Source: Lepidodermella squamata
Taxonomy: Eukaryota > Gastrotricha
Length of the DNA: 64,000 nt
Direction: 5' to 3'
NCBI GenBank assembly: GCA_047495785.1
Contig: JBLDXI010000003.1
Coordinates: 2,914,001-2,978,000, forward strand
The translations under genes were made by a program, and so were the position numbers. How positions within the stretch are numbered: position 1 is the first letter of the stretch; every line of letters begins with the position of its first letter. The notes beneath the pieces were generated by a model. It was not told the origin of the DNA and did no database searches. It worked only from the letters and a program-made list of their open reading frames with translations. Below are positions 42,284-53,233 of the stretch, piece by piece.

Positions 42284-42615
42284 ATAGAAAGCAGCGTGAC
42301 AAGAGGTGTTGCAAAGGGATCGCACGTCAGAATGTTTCACCCCGGCGTCATCATACTAACGATCGATTGACAAATCAGGGTGCGCAATTGAAATGGACTT
42401 TCAAGTGGTTGCATAATATGTAATAAAAGGTTCGTACACTTTCGTGTTGAGGTTTATGACTTCGTGCTACACCCACGCATGACATTAATTTGATACTACA
42501 GGCTAAAGACAACGGAGAGCCTCCAAGTGCTCATCTTCCCTTGTATATAAAATGGCCATTTCCGAGTCAGAATCTATATCGAAAAGTTATTCTTATTTGA
42601 AAACAACTTTGAATC
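42284..42615. other. Intergenic with ALF-b promoter
   Basis: The right half of the interrupted open frame ends at 42423. TATATAAA at 42544-42551 lies about 65 bp before the ALF-b start codon. Confidence 0.45.
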
Positions 42616-43125
42616 ATGTACTTGGCTTTTGCGATTTTCGGCCTGATGTTTTGCCTGATGCCATCGACGCAATCAGCCCCAGTGAATAATCTTCTGCCGT
42701 GCATTCAGCAAAACTGGGTTCAATGTGGGATCGCCCTGGGCTCAGCATTTTTCAAACTTCACCAGTGGTCAGATGGAGTGGCGTACAAGGTCGCATCTTA
42801 CGATTGTACTGCTCGGTACACAGGCAGAATCAGCACGTATCAAAAAGTCTGGGATGGGGAGTTCACCTGTCCGAGTCTTTGGCCGGGTCATTCCGGCAAT
42901 TCACAAGGATACACCAGCCAGACTGGAGCAATCGAACCCGCCATGCAAGATTTTTTCAAGAATCTTACGGCTGCGAATGTTCTGACCCAGGAACAGTGGG
43001 ACCAAATAGCACCTGGGGTTGTTAGACCTGCTACCACGGCTGCTCCTAAGAACGCTATCACCCGTGCAACTTTCAAATTGCCGAAAGAAGACGTTACACC
43101 TCGAAAAGGAGCCTTCATACCATGA
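42616..43125 (+). CDS. Anti-lipopolysaccharide factor-like protein (ALF-b)
   Basis: Single-exon gene, 169 aa, starting at the only plausible signal-peptide Met (MYLAFAIFGLMFCLMPSTQS). Then LPCIQQNWVQCGIALGS, HQWSDGVAYK, a Cys-X20-Cys loop (CTARYTGRISTY...C), PSLWPGH, a C-terminal helix with NVLTQEQWDQ and a basic/Thr tail (LPKEDVTPRKGAF). The Cys-X20-Cys spacing and flanking residues match ALF/scygonadin (DUF3254) proteins, which bind lipopolysaccharide. It is the complete counterpart of ALF-a and sits in the same position relative to KSV6 as ALF-a to KSV1. The loop is less basic than in classical ALFs, so antimicrobial strength cannot be assumed. Confidence 0.8.
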   Translation: MYLAFAIFGLMFCLMPSTQSAPVNNLLPCIQQNWVQCGIALGSAFFKLHQWSDGVAYKVASYDCTARYTGRISTYQKVWDGEFTCPSLWPGHSGNSQGYTSQTGAIEPAMQDFFKNLTAANVLTQEQWDQIAPGVVRPATTAAPKNAITRATFKLPKEDVTPRKGAFIP

Positions 43126-43335
43126 TTCGTTTCATCGAATTTCTTTTCCTTTTTTCAAACCGATACCATATTGATATTCTTGAGATACACATCTTATATC
43201 TTGACGACTTAATTGCGGCCTTTCCAAAAATTGAATTAAATAAATGTACACCAGAGCATATATTCAGTTGATTTATTATTCGAATAAATTATTCAAGATT
43301 TCAACATTTATCAAAATGACCTTCTCGAAATGTCT

Positions 43336-43835
43336 CTAGTTGGAGACGCTGACGGACTTGCTGACGGAGTACGAGCCCTTGTTGGCCTTGCGGCCGCCGA
43401 ACTTGCCGTGGCCGAACTTGCCGCCCTTGCGGCCGTAGCCGAAGTTCTTGCCGTGCTTGCCGAACTTGCGACCACCGAATCGCTTGTTCTTGCCGAAGCG
43501 GTTGCCGGAGAAGGAGGCGGACCGCGAGTAGGAAACAGACTTGGAGACCGACTTGGAGAAGGATCCGCGGCGCTTGTTTATCTTCTTGCCGTAGCGCTTC
43601 TTCATCGGGAAGGCACGTCCCTTGCGGAAAGCCCTCTTGTTCTCGAAGGAGCGGCTCGCCGAGGTGCTCACCTTTTTCTCGTAGTGCCGGTGCATCTCCT
43701 TCGACTCGACATTCCACACCTTGGCCTCGGAGTAAGCTGAAATAATAGAGCATGAAAAGGTGGCAAAAATGATCCGGAAAAGGGATTACCAAGTCCGAGC
43801 AGGACGACAACAGCAATAGCAAGGAAAGCACGCAT
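43336..43835 (-). CDS. KSV6: short secreted basic Ser-rich protein, KSV family
   Basis: Exons 43790-43835 (46 nt) and 43336-43736, with a 53-bp phase-1 intron. The product is 148 aa with NRFGKNKRF; KKRYGKKINKRRG (Tyr, Ile) and GSYSVSKSVSVSN are its private or shared variants, the latter also found in KSV8/9. TATAAAA (minus) at 43926-43932. Its 3' UTR is nearly the same as KSV1's, fitting its place in the duplicated ALF-KSV-SASA block. Confidence 0.87.
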
Positions 43836-44420
43836 TGTTGACTGAGAATGAGATGAAGATTAATTATTGATTATCAAATCGAAAAGCGAGAGATGGTTGA
43901 TGATTTTGAACAAAAATCTCGCCGCTTTTATACCATGCCACTCTGTCTTAATTGGGGTAGCTTGAATAATTCATTACGTGCTAATTAGCTGTGATTTTAT
44001 GGCGCAAATGGCATTCTATACAATGAGCGAACTATTTTCTCTGTCGATAATTAGAATTTCAATAGCTGAACTTCGAAATTAAATTTTACTTGATTAAATT
44101 ATATTTTGAAAAAAACACCAAAAAATCAGAAACAAAAAAATCAAAAGCATTTCTGAATACCGCGTAAGCCGTTCAGCAGCATGGATCGCGTGTGCATGAT
44201 TTAGTGCCGAATCTTGCTGTTTTCAGTGCCGAATTCAATCAACACGTTGCTCTTTCAACTTCAGGGAATAGATGATGAAAATACATACAGGGGGTTAATG
44301 ATAAACTAAACATTTTTATTACATTGAATCCCAAAAACATTATCCGAGATACCACACATTATTTTTCAACTATTCAAAATAAATTTCATCACATCAAAGT
44401 CTCTTGTAATCGAACCAGGT
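43836..44420. other. Intergenic: KSV6 promoter
   Basis: Minus-strand promoter with AATTAAGACAGAGTGGCATG and TATA box, as in KSV4/KSV5. The remainder to 44420 is AT-rich without a gene. Confidence 0.5.
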
Positions 44421-45676
44421 TTAGTAGGCGTAAGCGTCATTTCCGTAAGCCGCTTCATGGTTTACAATGCCGTGCGATTTGTCGCCTTTCTTGCCATCCT
44501 TCTTTCCAGTTTCTTTACCGCCCTTCTTGCCTTCCTTCTTGCCGGTCTTCTTTTCGGTCTTCTTGCCACCCTTCTTGGCAGCCTTCTTGGGGGCGCTGTC
44601 CTTCTTGGCGCTGGCTTCCTTATAGCTGGCAGAGATACCTGCATGGAAGTCGTGGGTGGCGCGTTCAGCCGAGGCATTGGCGCGTTTGCGGCCGTGCTTG
44701 GCTGAGGCCTTGCGGGTGTGGGCAGAGTCGGAGACGGAGGTCTTCTTGTTGCTGGCCTTGCGGGCCTTGCTGGTACTTGCGGGCGTTGCGGGAGTCACGG
44801 GCGACGGAGGCCGAGGCGCGGCGGTGGTGGGCTTTGTTGCGCTTCGCCTTCTTCGAGGCAGCGGCGGCCGAGGCAACGGAATCGCGAGAGGCGTAGTCGG
44901 CAGAGTGGGCCTTGCGCGACTTCTTGCCGTGGGCCTTCTTGGCGGTCTTCTTGCGGCTGGCAGTGGTGGCAGCGCCGTCAGAGTCGAAGGCAGCAAAGTC
45001 GTTGGCGCCCGATTCGAAGCTGAACTTGTTGACGTTGTTGTGGCCCTTGTCGGTGAAGGTCTTCTTCTTGAACTCGATCACCTCGCCGGCCTTGTCGCGG
45101 GCCTGGTCCTTGTGGAAAGCAGTCTTGCGCTTGTGGTCGGCACGGCCGTGCTTCTTGTTGCGCTTGTGCTTCTGGGCAGCGGCGGCGGCGCCAGAGTCGG
45201 CGTAGGCGTTGTCGTGCTTGGCGGAGGCAGCCTTGGCGCCTTCGCGGTGTTTGCGGCCGTGGCGCTTGCTGCCAGCCTTGGACTTCTTGCGGTCGTAGGC
45301 GGAGTCGCGCTTGCCAGCCGAGGCGTAGCTGGCTGAGGCGCGTTCGGCGCTGGCCGATCGGGTCTTGATCAGTTTGCGCTTGTCGCTAGTCTTCTTGTTG
45401 TGGGAAGCGTCGGCCTCGGCGTATTCGGCGGCACCGAATTCTTGCTCTGCAGAGGCGGACTGGCGGGCGTAGGAGTCGTGTTGGTCGACTGAGGCGGAGA
45501 AGTCGGCCTTCTTGGAGCCACCTTTCTTCGCACCTTTTCCTTTGCCATAGTCACCACCGGCAGAGACTGGATTCAAAAAGTCACAAATTGAACAACAAGT
45601 TTAAAACATAGGATGGTAGGAAATTACCGGTAGCAGCAAGCAGGATAATCACAGCAAGAGCGAGGTAGACACGCAT
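44421..45676 (-). CDS. SASA gene B: paralogue of gene A with a frameshift
   Basis: Exon 1 is 45628-45676 (49 nt; MRVYLALAVIILLAAT), then a 61-bp phase-1 intron and an exon from 45566. The frame matches gene A through ARDSRNARKY, then changes near 44760-44773: the original frame continues with an unrelated QQGPQGQQQ sequence to a stop at 44665, while gene A-like coding (KKTSVSDSAHTRKASAK ... GNDAYAY) resumes in another frame to the stop at 44421. Relative to gene A, 13 extra bases (or one, depending on alignment) occur there. It also lacks two C-terminal KK/SASA segments found in A, and its promoter is not the A/C type. Either a truncated product, a pseudogene or an assembly error. Confidence 0.75.
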
Positions 45677-45858
45677 TTTATAATGGCTAATTCTAGTAAT
45701 TTGAGAAAAAAAATTGAAAAAATTGATCACAGTTGTGACATTAGTATTATACGTCCACCTTTGAACAGGAAATTATTTCAATCAAAAAAAGTGGTTCTTC
45801 ACCCTATACAATACTAGAACAGTCCTATTTTGGTAATAAAGCTCATGATGCCAGCTTC

Positions 45859-46895
45859 TTAGTTGTTGCCAGCTGACGCAGATGCAGAATTCTTGTTAAC
45901 CGAAGCCGAGGCGAATTCACCACGACGATCACCATGACGGCGGCCGAAGAAGTTGCCGTGACCACGACGGCCGCGGAGGTTGCCAGCGGCAGCCGAGGCA
46001 GAGCGCTTGTTAACCGAGGCAGAGGCGAAGTTTCCTCCACGACGACGGCCATGCAGACCGCGGCGGCCATGACGGCGACCAGCGAACGAAACGGAACGGC
46101 GACCGTGCTTGAATCCACGACGCTTGCCGAACGAGCCAGCCGAAGCGGAGGCAGAGTTCTTGTTGACGGAGGCTGAGGCGAAGTTGCCGCCGCGACGACC
46201 ACCATGGCGACCGAAGTAGCCGCGACGACCACGGAAATTGCCAGCGGCAGCAGAAGCAGAGCGCTTGTTGACGGAGGCAGAAGCAAAGTTGCCACCACGA
46301 CGACCCCCGTGACGACGGCCGAAGAACTTGCCATGATGACCACGGCGGCCACGGAAGTTGCCGGCAGCGGCCGAAGCGGAGCGCTTGTTAACCGAGGCAG
46401 AGGCGAAGTTTCCTCCACGGCGGCGACCGTGGCTGAAGTGGCGACCAGCGTGGCGACGGCCGAACTTCTTGAAGCCCTTGCGGCCCTTGTTGCTGCCAGC
46501 TGAGGCCGAGGCGGAGTTCTTGTTGACTGAAGCCGAGGCGAAGTTGCCACTGCGACGACCCTTGTGGCCGAAGAAGCGACCATGGCGACGACCGCTACGA
46601 TTGCCAGCTGAAGCGGAAGCAGAGTGCTTGTTAACCGAGGCAGAGGCGAAGTTACCACGACGGCGACCATTGAAGCCGAATCCACGGCCGTGTTTGCGAC
46701 CGATCAGATTGCCACGTTGAGCCTTGTCGACGCCAGCAGAAGCAGAGGCTTCCTTCTTGTTGACCGAGGCTGAAGCATCATTTGCTGAAGTGGCAACTAT
46801 GGACAGAAATATGTAGAATTATGTCTTTCTTTTAGTAAAAGTCATTTACCGATGCAGAATAGAGCGACAGCTGCCGCGACAAGGGTTAGACGCAT
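45859..46895 (-). CDS. Gene C: secreted protein of eight ASASVNK repeats
   Basis: Exons 46850-46895 (46 nt; MRLTLVAAAVALFCI) and 45859-46796, with a 53-bp phase-1 intron. The product is 327 aa. Exon 2 has no Met codon in the true frame, so an ATG-to-stop scan misses it and reports another frame. The mature protein is eight copies of ASASVNK[KHNR], mostly in NFASASVNKxSASAxAGN, separated by Arg/Gly/His/Phe-rich linkers such as GRRGHHGKFFGRRHGG. No cysteines in the mature part. The regular alternation of Ser-Ala blocks and Arg-Gly linkers is typical of assembled extracellular materials; the function is inferred only from that. The codon choice is GC-rich and periodic. Confidence 0.83.
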
Positions 46896-47761
46896 TGTTG
46901 GTTTCTAAAAAAATAGTATCGAACAGATAATCTGAAAATAAAGGGCAAAGCAAGTTGGAATGATATTTTTCCCATTTTGAAACCACTTTTTATAGCATGG
47001 CCGGTCGGGTTTTCATCTACCTGTTGCGTGGCCTGTTGCGATCGATCGCGTGTTCGACCTAATTATAGGTCAAACGGTTGCACCAATGTCGCGAGCGAAA
47101 ACCATTATTCTTTTAGAGACGCCCGTGCGGGTTCATTTTTTCATCTTCCAGTCTTAAAATAGATTGAAACGAATACGCAACGGACGAGACAATCCTAGAG
47201 TTTTACAATCATTTCATTGAAGTTGATATATCTGAAGAGTCCAGTCGCAACAGTCGCAGGAAACCAGTTTCTCCTCGTTCAACGTTGAATATATCGTGGG
47301 CCTTTTTCCGTGGCGAAATATCGAAAGTCGACAGCTTTTCGTATCGCAACTAGCAGCGGTAGCCGAGTAGCTATAACAGTTTCGAAGTTTTGATAGTAAA
47401 TATCAGATCAAAAAATAGAAAATCACTGCTAGATTTCGCGTTTTAGATTCTGAGCATTTATAACAATTACACATTCGGCGTTTTTCCAACTAAAAGCGAC
47501 CACTAGGATCACCTTCAGACATCAAATTTTCCTTTTACCGCAAGATTAGGAATTTTTTAACGCTGGAAACTGTTTTCGCCCTGCCAAATTATTCATCGAT
47601 TCTGCAGCCCGAATTACCGACCGCGCCTAATATTCGAAAACTTCCCTTGAGGCAAGAGTAACACAACGTTGGACCAATCGCATTTTATTCAGCAAAAGGC
47701 GAATACAATATTCGACTATAATTCAGATTATAAGTTATAATTTAGCATTTCGATGTTGCCT
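46896..47761. other. Intergenic: gene C promoter and spacer
   Basis: TATAAAA (minus) at 46988-46994 and the 46937-47105 block shared with gene A's promoter. The remainder is AT-rich without a gene. Confidence 0.5.
46937..47105 (-). promoter_or_regulatory. Gene C promoter, shared with gene A
   Basis: Matches 3383-3560: AAATGGGAAAAATATCAT near the start site, TATA box, CAACAGGTAGATGAAA, GGTCGA and TTTTCGCTCGCGA in the same order and spacing. Confidence 0.65.
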
Positions 47762-48261
47762 TTAGTTGGAGACGCTGACTGACTTGCTGAAGGAGTACGA
47801 GCCCTTGTTGGCTTTGCGACCGCCGAACTTGCCGTGGCCGAACTTGCCGCCCTTGCGGCCGTAGCCGAAGTTCTTGCCGTGCTTGCCGAACTTGCGACCA
47901 CCGAATCGCTTGTTCTTGCCCCAGCGGTTGCCGGAGAACGAGGCGGACCGCGAGTAGGAAACAGACTTGGAGACCGACTTGGAGAAGGACCCGCGGCGCT
48001 TGTTCATCTTCTTGCCGTGGCGCTTCTTCATCGGGAAGGCACGTCCCTTGCGGAAAGCCCTCTTGTTCTCGAAGGAGCGGCTCGCCGAGGTGCTCACCTT
48101 CTTCTCGTAGTGCCGGTGCATTTCCTTCGACTCGACGTTCCACACCTTGGCCTCGGAGTAAGCTGTAATTATACAACATTGAAAGACGGCGAAAATGATT
48201 TGAGAACAAGATTACCAAGTCCGAGCAGGACGACAACAGCAATAGCGAGGAAAGCACGCAT
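47762..48261 (-). CDS. KSV7: short secreted basic Ser-rich protein, KSV family
   Basis: Exons 48216-48261 (46 nt) and 47762-48162, with a 53-bp phase-1 intron. The product is 148 aa with the private variant NRWGKNKRF. Otherwise a standard family member. Its 3' end and promoter (GGTATAAAT near 48355, minus) are more diverged than those of KSV1/3/6 although the coding exon is just as conserved. Confidence 0.87.
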
Positions 48262-48995
48262 TGTTATGGGCTTAATTGAATGGAGAAGAAAATATCAATT
48301 TGAAACTTAAGCGAGAGATAGCTGATGATTTCTAACTAAATTTTCGCTTCATTTATACCACAGATCCCGGTTTTAATTGCAGTAATCGAGAAACGTGTCG
48401 TACTAATTAGTTGATTTTGTGCCGCAAAAGGAATTCCACAATGATGAGCGAACAATTTTTTCTCTATCGATAATAATGAGATAAGACCGCAATTTCCGAA
48501 CTTTTCCAATTAGGACTTTTCCATGCGCAATTAGGAATTGAACCGATTCAAAACGTTTCGAATTTCTGCGAAAATTCAGCAATTCGATCGTGGGCTGTGC
48601 CGAATTACGAATTCCGAATTGTTCCAGCCCGGGATTCGTTTGCTTGAGATGACTACGGACATTCGATTTCGTTCTCGTGGGGTTGTCGCAATAATTTGGT
48701 GACAGGCGTCGGTAAAACAAAGTCGTGCAATTTATTTAGAGTTTGATAAATTTTGGTGTAAAAAATTGTAAAAAATGGTGAATTTCTATACATTTACATG
48801 GGGAGCAAATAGTGTTGATACCTGCTTATGTAGCGAAAATTGATTTCCTAGAGCATTAAAATTCACCATTGGCAAATGATTTGAGGCCCAAAAAGTAGTT
48901 CAGGTAATGAAGCTGATTTACTGCAAAATTTACTATGAGATATTTATCGCTTTTCGAATATTTCCACGAAATTAAGGCAATTTATGAATTCTACA
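48262..48995. other. Intergenic, KSV7 promoter
   Basis: Promoter near 48300-48360; the remainder has no supportable gene. Confidence 0.4.
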
Positions 48996-49151
48996 CAGGG
49001 CGGCCAAAAAAGAAGGCGAATTCGATGCGCTTGAGAAGTTTCAAGAAACTGAGGAGTTCCATATTGGCAAAAGATGCTTGAAATTCCTAAAACTCCTCAT
49101 TAAATTGATGCGCATCGAATTCGCCTTCTGCAAATTTTTTTGGTCACCCTG
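48996..49151. mobile_element. Tc1/mariner-like MITE, copy 2
   Basis: CAGGGCGGCC... and ...TCACCCTG ends, with the same GAAGGCGAATTCGATGCGC arms as 26511-26692. Confidence 0.6.
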
Positions 49152-49267
49152 TAGTGAAGAGTACGTCTTATACAGAATTTCGGATCATGCCCACTTGCGC
49201 ATTACCACTTGCGCATTCCCCTTTGCGCACGAAATTTCCCAGTTGCGCATTCCCCTTTGCGCACGCG

Positions 49268-49669
49268 TTAATAATAATTAATAATAATAACAACACGAGC
49301 GAATTAGCGAATTTTGTTTATCGCGCGCACGCCTCTACGAAAAGTCACCACATGTTTTCTGTTCGTATATGTGAACCGATAGATTTCGATTTAAGAACAG
49401 CGCTCATTAGTCAGTAGTAATGATGGTGTCGGCGTTTATTGCCCGTTTTCTTGCTAATTTTACCTTAGCTGTAGCTATACGTCGTTTTAGAGGTATTATC
49501 TGATACTTGAGTGCTGCCAAAGAGTGCTGCTAATGCTGTGGATCTAACGGATTAAGCAGGTGTCACATATACGAACAGAAAACATGTGGTGACTTTTCGT
49601 AGAGGCGTGCGCGCGATAAACAAAATTCGCTAATTCGCTCGTGTTGTTATTATTATTAATTATTATTAA
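49268..49669. mobile_element. TTAA-flanked foldback element (B)
   Basis: Body 49272-49665. Inverted arms run from TAATAATTAATAATAATAAC through GCGAATTTTGTTTATCGCGC and CACCACATGTTTTCTGTTCG; only about 150 bp of unique middle. TTAA at 49268-49271 and 49666-49669. Confidence 0.7.
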
Positions 49670-50168
49670 CTCATTGACTGCCAAGGCCCCGATGTATCGG
49701 TTTTTCCTAGGAGAAACACTAATATCTCCACTAATATTTGAAATGTTCTGCGGTTCACTGTGTAAACAAAGGGCGCGGTGGGTGCGGGTAACAATGTAAA
49801 CAATAATAGCCACGCATCGCGCGCTACTGCAGTCCTGTGTCACGTGTCGGCTGTTTGCTTTGTTCGATTATTAGAGTGATCGATCAGAGGGGAACGAATA
49901 ACGAATTCGAATTAATGCGCCTTTTATGATGAGAATGGTGCCATAAACTTCAACAAATGCCGCGAGTATCATGAAATTCGAGCCAGTGACATATTTGGCT
50001 GGTTTTATATGAAATTTAGCTATCACTGTGATATCTCACCCTGCGCGCTTTATTTTCACCCTGAATAGCAGGCATGGCTATCGCCCAGTCATCGTGAAAT
50101 CGCACCAAGGGCCACCCATGCATGACAGACGCGTGCCAAGCGAGTTGCCAAGAAGGTTTTTGATGTTA

Positions 50169-50892
50169 CCCAGTCCGGCACGAGCACTTTTGGCTCATTC
50201 GAACAACTCCGAACAATACGAGTTGACCCCCTTGTTCGCCCGTTTGAATTTTTTTTAGATTTCATCTGTTCAAGTGAAGATTTCCGATAGAAAATGTCAT
50301 TGAAATCGCTAAATTGGGATTCTCGCATCACGAAACCCCTAACCCGCCAGGGATTACAGCGTACCTGGCAGGTACAACTGGAGCCCAAACCTGCCAGGTA
50401 CACGCCCCCGGTACTACCCTCCACGTCCCTTGCGTCCATGGCACTACTTTCAGCGCTGCCGTTTTTAGCGTTTCCCAGCCGAACAACTCCGAACAAATCC
50501 TAAAGTGCTCAAAAAGAGGCGAACAAAGGGGTCAAATCGAATTGTTCCATTGTGTTTGAGGTTGTAAGTTGAAAAAAATCCGCACGCTGATTGGTCAGTT
50601 GGCTCGTATCCATGACTCCGCCTTGCTACTTGATCGTGCGATCCATAAAATGTTTGCAAAAAATATCTTTTTATGAATGGTTTTACGCATTTGTTGGAAA
50701 CGCGTGCTACGATACGGCCTTCATAAAAATAATAAAAGCCACAAATTATATAGATCGCACGATCAAGTAGCAAGGCGGAGTCATGGATACGAGCCAACTG
50801 ACCAATCAGCGTGCGGATTTTTTTCAACTTACAACCTCAAACACAATGTCGGAGTTGTTTGAATGAGCCAAAAGTGCTCGTGCCGGACTGGG
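50169..50892. mobile_element. Nested inverted-repeat element inside element C
   Basis: Ends CCCAGTCCGGCACGAGCACT inverted at 50847-50892. An inner pair, 50551-50642 and 50754-50845, is a perfect 92-bp inverted repeat by eye. Confidence 0.65.
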
Positions 50893-51767
50893 AAGTGTGG
50901 CCTTTCCCAGATTCAAGTTCATCCTTGAAATTATCCGCACCCTAGTAGATATACCCGAAAGCAATTTATTCTTACTTATCTGAACTTGGCAATCATCGAG
51001 GATTGATATTTGCGCTTCGAAAATTAGAATTTTTCTCTAAAGCTTTCTGATCTAATAGCTCCTAGAATTTGGATTGCCCCTAATTGATAGTATTTGTTTC
51101 TATAGAAGCTGGCAACTCGAGCTACTATTATTTCAACCTTGAAATATGAGCTATTCTTGAACCTTGACCTTGGATAAATCGTTCACGAAGTCGGGCTTTG
51201 GAACAGTATGTATGTGTTTTTTACGTCAATGGCCGCCATTTCAATTTACTGAAGTCATACTGAAGTCGATTAGAGCTTCGAATCAAATTAACGGAATTTC
51301 CTCGGCTTAGCTATGCGGTAAAAACGCTCGAAAACAGTTTGAATTCAGGCTCCTGGTTCCTTGTCAGAATTAACATTTTCGAGAATGGGATGAAATGACT
51401 TTATGAAGGCCTTCTTTTGTCAGAAGTCTTAAGAAGTCAGAAATAACTAAGCTTAGGAATGGTCGATTAGAATGGGCTTCCTCTATTGGAACAGCTACGG
51501 TATTTGGTATTCGCGCATATTTTTCCCATATTTTTTTAATTCAGGCCACTATTTGAACTAAACCAGCGTAAAGCTTCTCTACTTCTTATTCGAAACAAAG
51601 AAAAAACACAGCCACGGTTGAGATAAAATTGAATATTGTATGGGAATTGTATGGAAAATTCCCAAGGCTAGGGCTATATTCCTGCACTGTATTCCTCAAC
51701 AAATGGAATTTCAGGTCTTCAATCGAATCACTGGATTTTTCATTATCACGCATACCTGAGAGATCTC

Positions 51768-52050
51768 CATATTACTAGGTATTTAGCGCTATAAGCGGTC
51801 AGTATATCGATTGCACAAATCAGTGATTTTCCCTTGGGAATATTCCAGATATCATCTGTCTTGAAACCCAACAAATAATCTTCCACATAAAACCCAAGGT
51901 CCAAGGTCCAAGGCATCATGTGGCTAAAACATAATACTCCCAGGTTCAGGGTAGGCAGCAATATCAAAAACAAAAACCGCTAAATCGCGAGAAATCTGAA
52001 CAATTCGGACGGAACAATTTTTCAGTGCTGGAACCTCATTTTTTGTGGAG
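51768..52050. repeat. Dispersed repeat, copy 2
   Basis: Diverged copy of 5955-6240, ending AGTGCTGGAACCTCATTTTT. The same TGCTGGAACCTCA string also occurs near 59410. Confidence 0.45.
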
Positions 52051-53233
52051 GTTTCAATTACCGAAGTCATTCAAAATTTATTGTTTTTTTCATTCAAAAT
52101 TGCGAATTAATTTTTGTATTCGAATAAATAATTCGTCGTTGGCGATGAAAAAGTGCCATGTCCACGGGACGAAGTTTTAAGCTTTGAAGCGAACAACTTT
52201 TTTCTAAATGGGCTTTGCGAAATGGTCAAGCAACAATTCGCGGGGTCCCGAATTTTCCATATAAGTGTTTATTCATTTTTTGGAGCCTAATGAGCCGATT
52301 TGCAAAGTTTGAGCTCATTTTAAAATTCTTATGGCAATATACTAAAAAGGTCGCGGCAAGCAGCGGGTATTAGCCATATATTCACTTCGTAAATATTGAT
52401 GTGAGTTATTGCGAAAAAATCGCCAGTAATTTACGTTCATTTTTTGCAAGGACTTCGCGGGCTTCGATATAAATGGCCTCGTAAAACTACTACCCCTATG
52501 GACTAGTCCCTGAGAAATTTCGAAACTTGGTTTTCAAAATATTGTAGAGCGCCACGAGCAGTTACGTACTTGGGACCAAGGTTACGTAACTGTCAAAAAG
52601 TCATTTTCGGCCGGGTATGGGCGTAGCACTTTTTCGCGTCGACGACAAATTCGTGATATTAATTTCGACTTTTTAGCAGATTTTTTAAAATTTGCCTGAA
52701 GCGGTTCTGCATTTCAAAAAATTTCAAATAAATATTTCGGGCGATTCCATACGGCTCTTTCCGGTTAATTTTTCATAAAAATAGCATACCGTATTTGTTC
52801 CAAGTATTTGTTCGAATAGCAGCCCGGGCTAGTAAATTTTCAACCTGGAAATTTTGAAAATTTTGAAAAAAGTAGGTGAAAAGTTCATTTTTGATGCTTT
52901 CGAACTGAATTGACCCCTCAACCGCGTGCTACCATTAGGGATGGGCAATTATTAGTTGATGGGCTACTGTTGGATCAATTACGGTAATCTTGGGAATTAC
53001 GAAAATGAATATAAATTAGGAACTTCAGCTTTGGCTCGGCTTTTGAGGCGGATAATTGGTTCCGCTTTTAGATTAGGACCATACTCATTTTTATATTCCG
53101 AATAACAAAGGCATCGCACAAGCTCCCAAACGAAAAAAAAAGCACACGACAGAGCTCGCCAATAAACGAAAAGACCTCCAAACTTTACCGCTTTGGTTTG
53201 CTTCTCATGGCGAAAACAAACTGAAATAGTATA

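Noticed and set aside
45843-46685. 280-codon minus-strand ORF reported by start-to-stop scanning
   Set aside because: Wrong frame over gene C; the correct frame gives regular ASASVNK repeats and joins a signal-peptide exon.
50089-50496. 135-codon minus-strand ORF in element C
   Set aside because: Lies across terminal repeats of a nested element; no domain or conserved motif.
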